DNA from: Syntrophaceae bacterium UBA2192
GTDB lineage: Bacteria > Desulfobacterota > Syntrophia > Syntrophales > UBA2192
Length of the DNA: 35,337 bases
Assembly: GCA_002327315.1 (NCBI GenBank)
Contig: DCVI01000017.1
Location: 1 to 35,337, forward strand
Direction of reading: 5' to 3'
Positions within the stretch are counted from its first letter, which is position 1. Every line of letters begins with the position of its first letter. Positions 16,498 through 24,440 of the stretch are shown one piece after another. The notes under the pieces were generated by a model that ran no database searches, had not been told where the DNA came from, and saw only the letters and a list, made by a program, of their open reading frames with translations. A program made the position numbers and the translations under genes.

Positions 16498-17442
16498 TCA
16501 TCCCGTCGATGCGCCCGACAGGATGCAACGGTGGAGACGCTCCACATCGTCCCTCCGGCAAAGTTCCGATCCCGGCGTCATGACCGCCGCGGCGCCTGCA
16601 GCAAGGCCGAAGAGGACGGCGTCGCGGATCGGCCTGCCCTGCGCCAGGCTCAGGACGACCCCCGCCACGGTGCTGTCGCCAGCCCCCACCTTGCTGCGCA
16701 CCGGCACGACCGGGGCCCGCAGGCGCTCGGTCCCCTCCCGGGTGGCCAGCAGAACCCCTGCGGCCCCCAGCGAGAGCAGGACCACCTCGCAGCCGCCCTC
16801 ACGAACGAGCGACAGGGCGAGTGTTTCCTGCTCGGTTTCGTCCCGCGGTTCGCGGCCGACCAGGTCGATCAGCTCCCGGTAGTTCGGCTTGATGAGATAG
16901 ACCGGCTCCCGGACGGCCTGGCACAGAGCCTCCCCCGAGGTGTCCACGACGACCCGGGCATTCAGTCTCTTCCCGGCGCGAGCCAGCCGCGCGTAGAAGT
17001 CCTCCGGCACACCCGGCGCGAGGGCGCCGCTGCCGACAAGGTAGTCAGGCCGGGGGTCGAGTGCGAACAGGGCATCGATCAATCGACCCCACTCCTCTTC
17101 GCGAATCGTCGGCCCCGGCATCCCGAAGCGATATTGCTGGCCCGTCGATTCCTCGAAGATCATGAAACTCTCCCGCGTCGGTTCCTCGATCGGAACCGTC
17201 CGGTGAGGAACCCCCTCCCGGCCGAGCAGTTCCTGGAAAAAGTGCCCGGTATAACCCCCGCCGGTACAGAGGGCAAGCGATCGTCCGCCGAGTCGGGCAA
17301 TGACCCGGGAGACGTTGATCCCCCCGCCCCCCGGCTCGTAAACCGGCGTCCCACACCGCAGTTTGCGGTCGGGAACTACCCGAGAAACGGACGCGCTGAT
17401 ATCCAGCGCCGGGTTGACCGTGAGTGTAACAATCGATTTCAC
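16498..17442 (-). CDS. pfkB: 6-phosphofructokinase II, PfkB family
   Basis: 314-aa ribokinase-fold sugar kinase. KLRCGTPVYEPGGGGINVSR at the N-terminus closely follows E. coli Pfk-2, and KVGAGDST (251-258) carries the catalytic Asp256 and anion hole. QQYRFGMPGP is also Pfk-2-like. The expected reaction is ATP-dependent phosphorylation of fructose-6-phosphate; 1-phosphofructokinase or tagatose-6-phosphate kinase are less likely alternatives. It starts with GTG at 17442, preceded by GGAGG 8 nt upstream. It lies between the usp gene (79 nt) and the PGM/phosphatase fusion, all in one direction. It may set the split of hexose phosphate between glycolysis and solute synthesis. Confidence 0.85.
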   Translation of the reverse strand: MKSIVTLTVNPALDISASVSRVVPDRKLRCGTPVYEPGGGGINVSRVIARLGGRSLALCTGGGYTGHFFQELLGREGVPHRTVPIEEPTRESFMIFEESTGQQYRFGMPGPTIREEEWGRLIDALFALDPRPDYLVGSGALAPGVPEDFYARLARAGKRLNARVVVDTSGEALCQAVREPVYLIKPNYRELIDLVGREPRDETEQETLALSLVREGGCEVVLLSLGAAGVLLATREGTERLRAPVVPVRSKVGAGDSTVAGVVLSLAQGRPIRDAVLFGLAAGAAAVMTPGSELCRRDDVERLHRCILSGASTG

Positions 17443-17521
17443 GATTCCGTTCCTCCGTGATCACGCTTGAAGGGTTCGGTTTTGTGACGTGCTTCCGGTC
17501 TGCGGCGGACGCGCCGCCTGT

Positions 17522-17983
17522 TCACGAAGCGGCGGGAACGAGCAGAACCGGCACGGAACTGTTCTGAGCGACGCGCTGAGCGACGCTGCCCATGAACAGG
17601 TGTCCGATCGCCGTCTGGCCCCTGCTTCCCATGACGATCAGATCGATCTTTTCCCGTCCGGCGACATCGAGGATCTGTTCGGGGGCTTTGCCCTTCAGGA
17701 TCAGAATCTCGCAGGGCGTGTCCGCGGGACACTGCGCCGTGTAGCGCTCCTTGAGCGCCTGATCGACCTTTCCGCGGATCCCCTCGTCGATCCGGGTGCG
17801 GAGCTCCGGGGTGACGAAACTCGTGTACTCAGGGTCATCGAAACCGCCGGACACCACGTGCGTCACGACGATGCGGCTTCCGCCTGCACGGGCGATGGCG
17901 CAGGCATACCCGAAGGCCTGATCGGCGCTTGCCGAAAAATCAGTGCAGAACAAGATCTTCTTCAGAGCCTTTACGTCTTTCAT
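17522..17983 (-). CDS. Universal stress protein (UspA family)
   Basis: 153-aa single-domain cytoplasmic Usp. It opens with KKILFCTDFSASADQAF and ends with VMGSRGQ...SVAQRVAQNSSVPVLLVP. The ATP-binding pattern G-2x-G-9x-G-S is intact (G119, G122, G132, S133), so it is an ATP-binding type Usp. The ATG at 17983 has a perfect AAAGGAGGT site. It is 127 nt downstream of the alarmone synthetase and 79 nt upstream of pfkB, so its stress role is tied to this block by position. Its specific partner is unknown. Confidence 0.92.
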   Translation of the reverse strand: MKDVKALKKILFCTDFSASADQAFGYACAIARAGGSRIVVTHVVSGGFDDPEYTSFVTPELRTRIDEGIRGKVDQALKERYTAQCPADTPCEILILKGKAPEQILDVAGREKIDLIVMGSRGQTAIGHLFMGSVAQRVAQNSSVPVLLVPAAS

Positions 17984-18110
17984 GGCTGACCTCCTTTCGT
18001 GTTTCCTGCATGAACGGATGGAGCGACATTTCTTCTTCCCGGCGACCCGGCTGCCTGCGCCCGGGAGAAAACCGCGGAACGCCCGGCAGGTTGCGGGATC
18101 AGCCGGACCC

Positions 18111-18818
18111 CTACACCGTCAAATGCCTTCTGTTGCGTTCGTCTTCGTCCTGTATGGCCTGGAACTCCCGGTCGGCGATTTCCAGAAGGCCCGCCAGGGC
18201 CGCCAGGCGGCGGCGCGTGGAGGACGGCATCGCCCGGACGGACTTGTACTGGGTGTCGTGCTCGATCTCGGCCCAGGCGTGTTGGAGGATCGTCCGGACC
18301 TGGATCTCGGCAACGAGCCCCCCGAATCTTTCCCGATCGGGCCTGTCGGCCTCCTCGGGTGGCAGCTCCACCAGGTAGTGAACACTACGATACCCGAATC
18401 GCCCGGAGGCTTGCAGCATCTCCGATTTGTTGTCCTTTTCGAGCACGAAGAACCGCTCCCGGATGATCGCATCGATCTCAGAGACGGTCCGGGGGAAGAA
18501 CGTGATGACCCTCACGGCGGCCAGATCCGTCACCCACCGCAGGGGGTCCTCAACCGCGTAGGAGGACCGTTTCGGTTCGAACATTCGTAACATCTTTCTC
18601 TCGACGCTCTCGGCCGACTTGGCCCGCGCCTCGATGGAGTGGATCCGGACGGCCCGCTCCCGCAGTTTGTCGGTCAGAATCTGCCGAACGAGCCTGGAAA
18701 AACCCTCGTAGGTCGGCCGGAGCGATTCATAACGCTGCAGGGCCTCGGGAATCGACTCCCGGGCACCGGACATGCGGGGTTCGGCGATCCTCGTGTCGCA
18801 AATCTTCAGGGTCTTCAT
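18111..18818 (-). CDS. Small alarmone synthetase (stand-alone RelA/SpoT nucleotidyltransferase domain)
   Basis: 235 aa. A lone RelA_SpoT synthetase domain is visible: RAKSAESVERK (65-75, ATP-binding Arg/Lys cluster), TDLAAVRVI with metal-binding Asp98, GYRSVHYLV (142-150), EIQVRT (171-176) and HAWAEIEHD (180-188). There is no HD hydrolase, TGS or ACT domain, so it fits the SAS class that transfers pyrophosphate from ATP to GDP/GTP. The true start is ATG 18818 with AAAGGAGG upstream; a longer open frame extending to 19916 runs out of frame through the ATPase gene and is spurious. It begins 2 nt after the ATPase stop, so translational coupling is likely. The catalytic motifs appear intact. Confidence 0.88.
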   Translation of the reverse strand: MKTLKICDTRIAEPRMSGARESIPEALQRYESLRPTYEGFSRLVRQILTDKLRERAVRIHSIEARAKSAESVERKMLRMFEPKRSSYAVEDPLRWVTDLAAVRVITFFPRTVSEIDAIIRERFFVLEKDNKSEMLQASGRFGYRSVHYLVELPPEEADRPDRERFGGLVAEIQVRTILQHAWAEIEHDTQYKSVRAMPSSTRRRLAALAGLLEIADREFQAIQDEDERNRRHLTV

Positions 18819-18820
18819 GG

Positions 18821-21571
18821 TCAACCTCCTTTGGCACCGGACGGGTGCATCGCGGCGTGTGTAGAGCGCTCCCTCATCCATTTCTCCGCGCCGACGACCA
18901 GGGAAACGGCGATGGAAGCGGCAACGATGGCGGCCCAGTCGGCAGGCGCCACGGGCGCGCTGTGGAACAGGGTGTTCATCCAGGGATGGTAGGTGTAGAA
19001 GAGCTGCAGCAGGACCGTGGCGGCCGATCCGCCGATGACCCAGGGGTTCGAAAACAGGCCCAGGCTCCATATCGAGTACCGCAGGGAACGGCAGTTGAAG
19101 AGGTAGAAGAGCTCGATCATGACGATGACGTTGACGGCGACGGTGCGCGCCTCGGCGAGATTGGCACCCCCAGCCTTTTTGTGCAGGAACAGCGCGAAGA
19201 CGGCCCCGAGCATGAGAAGGCTCACCAGGATGATCCGCTGGATCAATACCCCCGTCAGGATCGGGCTGTCGGGCTCCCGCGGGGGTCTCATCATGACATC
19301 GGCCTCCTTCGTTTCGAAGGCCAGCATCAGCCCCAGCAGCAGGGCCGTCGTCATGTTGATCCACAGGATCTGCACCGGCAGCACGGGCAGGGCCACGCCC
19401 GTTCCCGCCAGCACGGAGGCCATGATCACGAGGGCCTCGCCCCCGTTGGTCGGCAGCGTCCAGACGAAGAACTTTGTCAGGTTGTCGAAAATGCGGCGCC
19501 CCTCCTCGACGGCGGCCTCGATGGTGGCGAAATTGTCGTCCGTGAGAACCATGTCTGCGGCCTCCTTGGCTACTTCCGTTCCCGTAATGCCCATGGCGAT
19601 CCCGATGTCGGCCTGCTTCAGGGCAGGGGCGTCGTTGACGCCGTCGCCCGTCATGGCGACCACCTGGCCCCGGGCCTGCAGGGCCTCGACGAGCCTGAGC
19701 TTCTGCTCCGGGGCGACACGGGCGAAGACCTTGGCCCGGCTTGCCACGTCGATCATCTCCGCGTCGGAGAGTTCCTGCAGCTCCCGACCGGTAACGGCGA
19801 TGTCCCGGCCGCTGTCGACGGACGGGTCGGTCAGGCCGAGTTGGGCCGCAATGGCCGAGGCCGTTATGGCATGGTCGCCGGTGATCATCTTGACCGACAC
19901 CCCAGCCGTCTTGCACGCTTCGATCGCCTTCATCGCCTCCTGACGGGGCGGATCGATCATGCCCTGCAGCCCCAGGAAGGTCAGACCCGAAATGTCGTCC
20001 GACGACCCAAAGGCCCTCTCCTGCGCCGGGAACTCCTTCCGGGCGAAGGCGAGCACCCGCAGACCCTCCCCCGCCATGGCCCCTGCAGCCTCGAGAACGG
20101 CATCCCTGTCGAGATCGCCCGCGGCCCCGTCACGGGTAAGGGCCTGCGTGCTCTGCTCGAGGACCTTCTCGACGGCTCCCTTGACGTAGGCGACGGGCGG
20201 TTTCCCCTCGCCCGGGTCGTGTAGCGTAGCCATATAGGCCCTCTCCGATTCGAAGGGGATGACGTCGGTCCGGGGCCAGGCGTCCGTCTCTTCCCCCTTC
20301 AGTCCCGCCTTCGCGGCGGAGACGATGAAAGCTCCTTCCGTCGGGTCGCCCTCGACCAGCCAGCGTCCCTCTTTTTGAACCAGCCTGGAATCGTTGCACA
20401 GAAGCCCCGCCCGGAGGCACTCCAAAAGGGCCGGAGACGAGGCCGGGACCGCCGGCGACCCGTCGAAGCGGATCTCGCCTTCCGGCAAGTAGCCGCTTCC
20501 GGTGATCTCGTAGAGATCCCCGCCGGCGAGGACTTTCTGCACCGTCATCTGATTTTCGGTCAGGGTGCCCGTCTTGTCCGAGCAGATGACGGTCGTGCTC
20601 CCCAGCGTCTCGACGGCGGGAAGCTTGCGGATGATGGCGTGGACGTCGGCCATTCGCTTGACGCCGATGGCCAGGGTGATCGTGACGGCGGCGGGCAGCC
20701 CCTCGGGGATGGCACTCACCGCAAGGGCCACGGCCGCCATGAACATCTCCAGGGCACTGTGCCCGACGAGCCACCCTGCGAAGAACATCACGGCCGAAAC
20801 CGTAAGGATGACGATGAGGAGCACCCGGCTGAAGTGGGCGATCTTCTTCGTCAGGGGCGTCGAGATCTCGACCGCCTCGGCGATGAGGCCCGAGATGCGG
20901 CCTGTTTCCGTCCCGTCGCCCGTGGCGACGGTCACGCCGCTTCCCTGGCCGAAGGTGACCAGCGCCCCCGCGTAGGCCATGTTCCTCCGGTCGGCCAGGA
21001 CCGTGTCGGGGGGCAGAACGTCGACGGTTTTGGCGACCGGGACGGATTCCCCCGTCAGGGCCGATTCGTCGATCTGGAGCTCCCGCGAAACGAAGAGCCG
21101 CAGGTCCGCCGGCACCTTGTCGCCCGACTGCAGCAGGACGATGTCGCCCGGCACCAGTTCCGCGGAAGGGATGGTGAACGTCGCGCCGTCACGCACCACG
21201 ACCGCCTGGGTGGTCATCATCGTCATGAGGGACTCGATCGCCCGCTCGGCCTTCGATTCCTGGAGAAAGCCCACGACGGCGTTGACGAGGACGACACCGA
21301 AGATGACCGAAGAGTCGACCCACTCGCCGAGGGCCGCCGTCACTCCTCCCGCGGCGATCAGGATATAGATCAGCGGCTGGTGGAACTGCAGGAGGAGCCG
21401 CACCAGGGGGCCGGTCTTCTTCTTCGCCGTCACCCTGTTAGGGCCGAAACGCGCCCGTCGATCCTCTACCTCGGATGCCCCGAGACCCCGTTGCAGATCC
21501 GATGCGAGCGCGCCGGCCGTTGCCTCCGGCGGATTGTGATGCCAGGCTTTGTCGGGGATGTTTTCCAACAT
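18821..21571 (-). CDS. P-type cation-transporting ATPase (P2-like)
   Basis: 916-aa inner-membrane ion pump. Order: Cation_ATPase_N (1-70), TM1-2, actuator with TGES (173-176), TM3-4 with PEGLP (289-293), phosphorylation motif DKTGTLT with Asp332, nucleotide-binding domain, hinge GDGVNDAP, and a C-terminal bundle of about six TM segments (Cation_ATPase_C). The PEGLP site places it with Ca2+, Na+ or K+ type pumps. In the segment equivalent to M6 it reads WINMTTALLLGL; the Asp that Ca2+ pumps use there appears absent, so the ion is uncertain. The ATG at 21571 has GGGAG 7 nt upstream. It is the first gene after the promoter at 21851-21879 and is followed 2 nt later by the alarmone synthetase. Confidence 0.9.
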   Translation of the reverse strand: MLENIPDKAWHHNPPEATAGALASDLQRGLGASEVEDRRARFGPNRVTAKKKTGPLVRLLLQFHQPLIYILIAAGGVTAALGEWVDSSVIFGVVLVNAVVGFLQESKAERAIESLMTMMTTQAVVVRDGATFTIPSAELVPGDIVLLQSGDKVPADLRLFVSRELQIDESALTGESVPVAKTVDVLPPDTVLADRRNMAYAGALVTFGQGSGVTVATGDGTETGRISGLIAEAVEISTPLTKKIAHFSRVLLIVILTVSAVMFFAGWLVGHSALEMFMAAVALAVSAIPEGLPAAVTITLAIGVKRMADVHAIIRKLPAVETLGSTTVICSDKTGTLTENQMTVQKVLAGGDLYEITGSGYLPEGEIRFDGSPAVPASSPALLECLRAGLLCNDSRLVQKEGRWLVEGDPTEGAFIVSAAKAGLKGEETDAWPRTDVIPFESERAYMATLHDPGEGKPPVAYVKGAVEKVLEQSTQALTRDGAAGDLDRDAVLEAAGAMAGEGLRVLAFARKEFPAQERAFGSSDDISGLTFLGLQGMIDPPRQEAMKAIEACKTAGVSVKMITGDHAITASAIAAQLGLTDPSVDSGRDIAVTGRELQELSDAEMIDVASRAKVFARVAPEQKLRLVEALQARGQVVAMTGDGVNDAPALKQADIGIAMGITGTEVAKEAADMVLTDDNFATIEAAVEEGRRIFDNLTKFFVWTLPTNGGEALVIMASVLAGTGVALPVLPVQILWINMTTALLLGLMLAFETKEADVMMRPPREPDSPILTGVLIQRIILVSLLMLGAVFALFLHKKAGGANLAEARTVAVNVIVMIELFYLFNCRSLRYSIWSLGLFSNPWVIGGSAATVLLQLFYTYHPWMNTLFHSAPVAPADWAAIVAASIAVSLVVGAEKWMRERSTHAAMHPSGAKGG

Positions 21572-21850
21572 TCACTTGCTCCCTTCATGCATGTGTTCGG
21601 TGGAAGAGTCTGTTGCGGATGTCTGCGGCCGGGACGATGTTCGGGATGAAACAAGACAGGCCATGATTTTGCCGGGCGGAGAATACCGGGCTTCTCCTGT
21701 TCCGACTGATCGATGAATGGCCCCGATGAGATCCATACATCGGTGACAAAAAGGACCGCAATCCGATTGACATCAGATGGCGGCCCGACCATTTGAAAAC
21801 CTCCGGGATCATCGTCCCGGACCCGTTGGCGTTTATTCCGATGGGATGAA
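21572..21850 (-). promoter_or_regulatory. Long 5' leader of the P-type ATPase block
   Basis: About 270 nt separate the predicted transcription start (near 21844) from the ATPase ATG. On the transcript strand there is a perfect 7-bp stem TCCGGGA-CGATGA-TCCCGGA, then another stem CCGATG/CATCGG further down. Two upstream reading frames could be translated: a 75-codon frame (21812-21585) ending 13 nt before the ATPase start, and a frame from ATG 21792, preceded by GGAGG, that runs past the ATPase start. No known riboswitch class was recognised. Function is unproven. Confidence 0.4.
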
Positions 21851-21879
21851 ACCATAACAGACTGGGGCCCGCCTGTCAA
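21851..21879 (-). promoter_or_regulatory. Sigma70-type promoter of the ATPase-SAS-usp-pfkB block
   Basis: On the minus strand: perfect TTGACA (21879-21874), 17-bp spacer, TATGGT (21856-21851). Transcription is predicted to start near 21844. It lies in the 380-bp gap between gpgS and the ATPase gene and probably drives the same-strand genes down to phaC, although internal promoters in the 80-130 bp gaps around usp cannot be excluded. Confidence 0.7.
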
Positions 21880-21893
21880 CCCTTTCCGGGCTT

Positions 21894-21928
21894 CTATCGA
21901 AATTTACGCTTTAAATTCAGCTTGATAG
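21894..21928. repeat. AT-rich inverted repeat downstream of gpgS
   Basis: CTATC (21894-21898) pairs with GATAG (21924-21928), and an inner AAATTTA/TAAATT stem surrounds a short loop. It lies 24 bp after the gpgS stop and just upstream of the ATPase promoter. It may end the gpgS transcript or bind a regulator, but no T-tract follows on the minus strand. Confidence 0.4.
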
Positions 21929-21951
21929 CTCACGCGAGATACCTGGTTCCC

Positions 21952-23160
21952 TCACGTGTTGTCCATCTCGACGGCCTCGCTGATCCGGTCTTCGAAGTCC
22001 GGGATCGCGGCGTTGACGCGGACCCATGCGGCAAGCATCGGGACGCCCACGGGGTCCTTGATGAAATCGGCAATGGCATTCCGGATCGAGCCGACGAAGG
22101 ACTCGACAGCCTCGATCTCGGCGTGACGGTCATAGGTGAGGCCGTTGATGAGCGACAAGGCGTGGTATTTCTCGATGGTGACCCGTGCCTCCTGCATGTA
22201 GGCCGTCAGCATCGTCCGGAAAAATGCCTCGCTCAGGACGATCCCGTCCTGGGTGAGGACCCGGAAGAGAGCCCTCGCGATGTCCCCGGCCATGCGCAGC
22301 AATCCCTCGTTGGGCTTTTGCTTTCGGAGCACCTGGTGCTTGTGCTCGTAGGTCTCCGCCAAGTCCACCTGGCAGATCCGATTGATCGATGCCCTCTGGT
22401 AAACCTCGCTCAGCAGCGATACCTCGAGCCCCCACGTGGGCGATATCCGGATGCCTCTCGCAAGGCTCGAGATGAAGGCGAATTCCCCCGACAGGGCATA
22501 GCGGAAGTTGTCCAGGAAGGACAGGAATGGATTGAACCCCAGAATGCGGCGCAACGTCCGGATCAGGGGCGTGTAGAAGAGCCTCGTGACGCGGCCGAAG
22601 AGCTGGCCTGTCACGCGGGCGTAGTAGCCCTTGCTGAACTCGAAATCCAGGGCCGGGTGCGCCACGGGGTAGAGGAGCCGCGCCAGCATCTCCCGGCGGT
22701 AGTTGACGATGTCGCAGTCGTGCAGGGCGACGGCGTAGACATCCCGTTCCGAGAGGATGCTGCCGAGGCTCATCCACACCGAGCGGCCTTTGCCGGGGTG
22801 ATTCATGGAAAAATCGTTCCGCATCAACTCCCGGTAGAGCTTCTTCATCCTCGGACCGTCGTGCCAGACGACCCTCACATCGGCCTTCAGCACGGACATG
22901 TACTCCCTTGCCTTTTCGAACTCCGTTCTGCCGGCCCGGTCGAGGGAGAGAACGATCTTGTGCAGGTAATCGACACCCTTCAGCTCCTCGATGATCCGGG
23001 GCATGGCGGGGGTCTCGAATTCCGAATACAGCGCGGGCAGCAGCAATACGAGCTTGCGGCGCCGCGCAATGGCCTTGAGCTCCGCCTCGAGTTCCCCGAC
23101 GGGGCGCTCCCGCAACTTTTGCAACGTCGTGATCATGCCGTGCTGCCAGAAATCAGCCAT
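21952..23160 (-). CDS. gpgS: Glucosyl-3-phosphoglycerate synthase-like glycosyltransferase (GpgS)
   Basis: 402-aa cytoplasmic GT-A glycosyltransferase. Visible motifs are the N-terminal LLLPALYSE (39-47), GKGRSVWMSL (123-132), a DxD-type metal site HDCDI (147-151), FSKGYYARV, WGLEVSLLSEVY (243-254) and YEHKHQ (271-276). This pattern matches, from memory, the GpgS type of Persephonella and methanogens, which joins NDP-glucose and 3-phosphoglycerate. The start overlaps the preceding GT gene by 8 nt, with GAGGAGGTG upstream. The phosphatase two genes upstream is of the GpgP/MpgP type, supporting a glucosylglycerate pathway. A mannosyl-3-phosphoglycerate synthase activity is the main alternative. 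Confidence 0.72.
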   Translation of the reverse strand: MADFWQHGMITTLQKLRERPVGELEAELKAIARRRKLVLLLPALYSEFETPAMPRIIEELKGVDYLHKIVLSLDRAGRTEFEKAREYMSVLKADVRVVWHDGPRMKKLYRELMRNDFSMNHPGKGRSVWMSLGSILSERDVYAVALHDCDIVNYRREMLARLLYPVAHPALDFEFSKGYYARVTGQLFGRVTRLFYTPLIRTLRRILGFNPFLSFLDNFRYALSGEFAFISSLARGIRISPTWGLEVSLLSEVYQRASINRICQVDLAETYEHKHQVLRKQKPNEGLLRMAGDIARALFRVLTQDGIVLSEAFFRTMLTAYMQEARVTIEKYHALSLINGLTYDRHAEIEAVESFVGSIRNAIADFIKDPVGVPMLAAWVRVNAAIPDFEDRISEAVEMDNT

Positions 23161-24421
23161 CGTGCACCTCCTCGTTCCAGATCTTGATCAGGTAGTCCTT
23201 CATCTTTTCGAATGCCAGGGCGTGGGCCTCGAAGAGTCGCTCCGCCTCTTGGGGGCTCTTGTCCCGCACCTCGTTGATGAGGCTGGCCACCCGCGCGTTG
23301 TAGAGCGGAACCATCGTGTCGAGTACTTTGAAGCGCTGCCGCGGGGTCGCGTGGAAATAGCGGGCGTAGCGGTAGACAATGCGCACCCACGTCTCGACGG
23401 GCAGATGAAAGTCCTCCCGGCGTGAGATCGAGACGAGGCCCCGGATGACCTCGAGGTCCCGCTCCTCGATGATTCGCTGCCAGACGCCCGAGAAATTCGC
23501 CCAGCCCGTCCGGAAATAGTCGATGAGCCCTTCCTGGTCGATCTCGAAGGAGGCCGGCTCCTGCTCGAGCTCCTCGCCCAGAACGGGGACGTCATGGGAT
23601 CGCCCGACCTTCTGCCAGTGCTCGGCGTTCGTTTCCATGAGCTGGAAGATCGTGCCCACGACCTGGCGGAACATGGGCCCCAGGTCCGCCCCGGGGTCCT
23701 TTTCGCCGTGCACCTTGATGCCCAGCCTCGCCTGGCAGAGTTTGAAGCCGCCCACGATGGCCGTTGTCGTCATCCAGACGTCGATGCCAAAGCGGGCGAC
23801 GTCCGTCTCCCAGACGTCCTGGTCGAAGTAATATTTTGCCAGTTTCTGGGAGATCCCGAAGTCACCGCCGATGGGCTGGCGAACGCGGGCTCCGTAAAGC
23901 GCCCGTGTGAGGTTGTATGCGATCGTGTTGGTGATGGTGCCGTCGAGCTTGTAGCGCCGGTAGAAGGGCGCAACAAAGTCGTATCCCTTGAACACGGGGT
24001 CCAGGATGTTGTGGACCCACTTGGGCTTGATGGAGACGAGGTCGGAGTCGAAGACGGCCACGGCCTTCGCCCTGAGAAAATTCGCCACTTCGAACGCGGC
24101 CCGCAGGCCTGATCCCTTTCCGGGCACACCCCGGTAGATCGTGACGATCTTCTTGATGTGGTAGGAGTGGATCTGTACGAGGTTCGCGATCTCGCGCGAG
24201 TCGTCCGTGGAACCCCCGTCGGCGACCAGGATGACGGCCTTGGCGTCGGGATAATGACGCTCGAGGCCCTCGGCGATCGTCTGGATCACGTGCACGATGG
24301 ACGACCCGCTGTAGTAGGAGGGGATGCCGATGACGATGTCGGCGTAGCGGAGCTTCTCGATGGTCTTTCGCGCATGATCCCTGAGGGTCGTCGAGAACCG
24401 GGTTGCGGTCGTCACGGTCAT
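23153..24421 (-). CDS. Family 2 glycosyltransferase, possible mannosylglucosyl-3-phosphoglycerate synthase
   Basis: 422 aa, GT-A fold without TM segments. VADGGSTDDS (66-75), GKGSGLRAAF (101-110) and the metal-binding DSD (125-127) form the NDP-sugar site; PIGGDFGIS and FGIDVWMTTTAI follow. These segments recall GpgS/MggA-type enzymes of compatible-solute synthesis. The start is ATG 24421, five nt after AGGAGG; a GTG one codon earlier is too close to the ribosome site. It lies between gpgP (19 nt) and gpgS (8-nt overlap). By analogy with Petrotoga MggA it could add mannose to glucosyl-3-phosphoglycerate, but this is inference; an independent sugar acceptor is possible. Confidence 0.6.
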   Translation of the reverse strand: MTVTTATRFSTTLRDHARKTIEKLRYADIVIGIPSYYSGSSIVHVIQTIAEGLERHYPDAKAVILVADGGSTDDSREIANLVQIHSYHIKKIVTIYRGVPGKGSGLRAAFEVANFLRAKAVAVFDSDLVSIKPKWVHNILDPVFKGYDFVAPFYRRYKLDGTITNTIAYNLTRALYGARVRQPIGGDFGISQKLAKYYFDQDVWETDVARFGIDVWMTTTAIVGGFKLCQARLGIKVHGEKDPGADLGPMFRQVVGTIFQLMETNAEHWQKVGRSHDVPVLGEELEQEPASFEIDQEGLIDYFRTGWANFSGVWQRIIEERDLEVIRGLVSISRREDFHLPVETWVRIVYRYARYFHATPRQRFKVLDTMVPLYNARVASLINEVRDKSPQEAERLFEAHALAFEKMKDYLIKIWNEEVHDG

Positions 24422-24440
24422 CACTGCCTCCTGTTTCGAT

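Noticed and set aside
18111..19916. 601-codon frame that would fuse a long N-terminus to the alarmone synthetase
   Set aside because: The upstream part is the ATPase gene read out of frame. A perfect ribosome site places the synthetase start at 18818.
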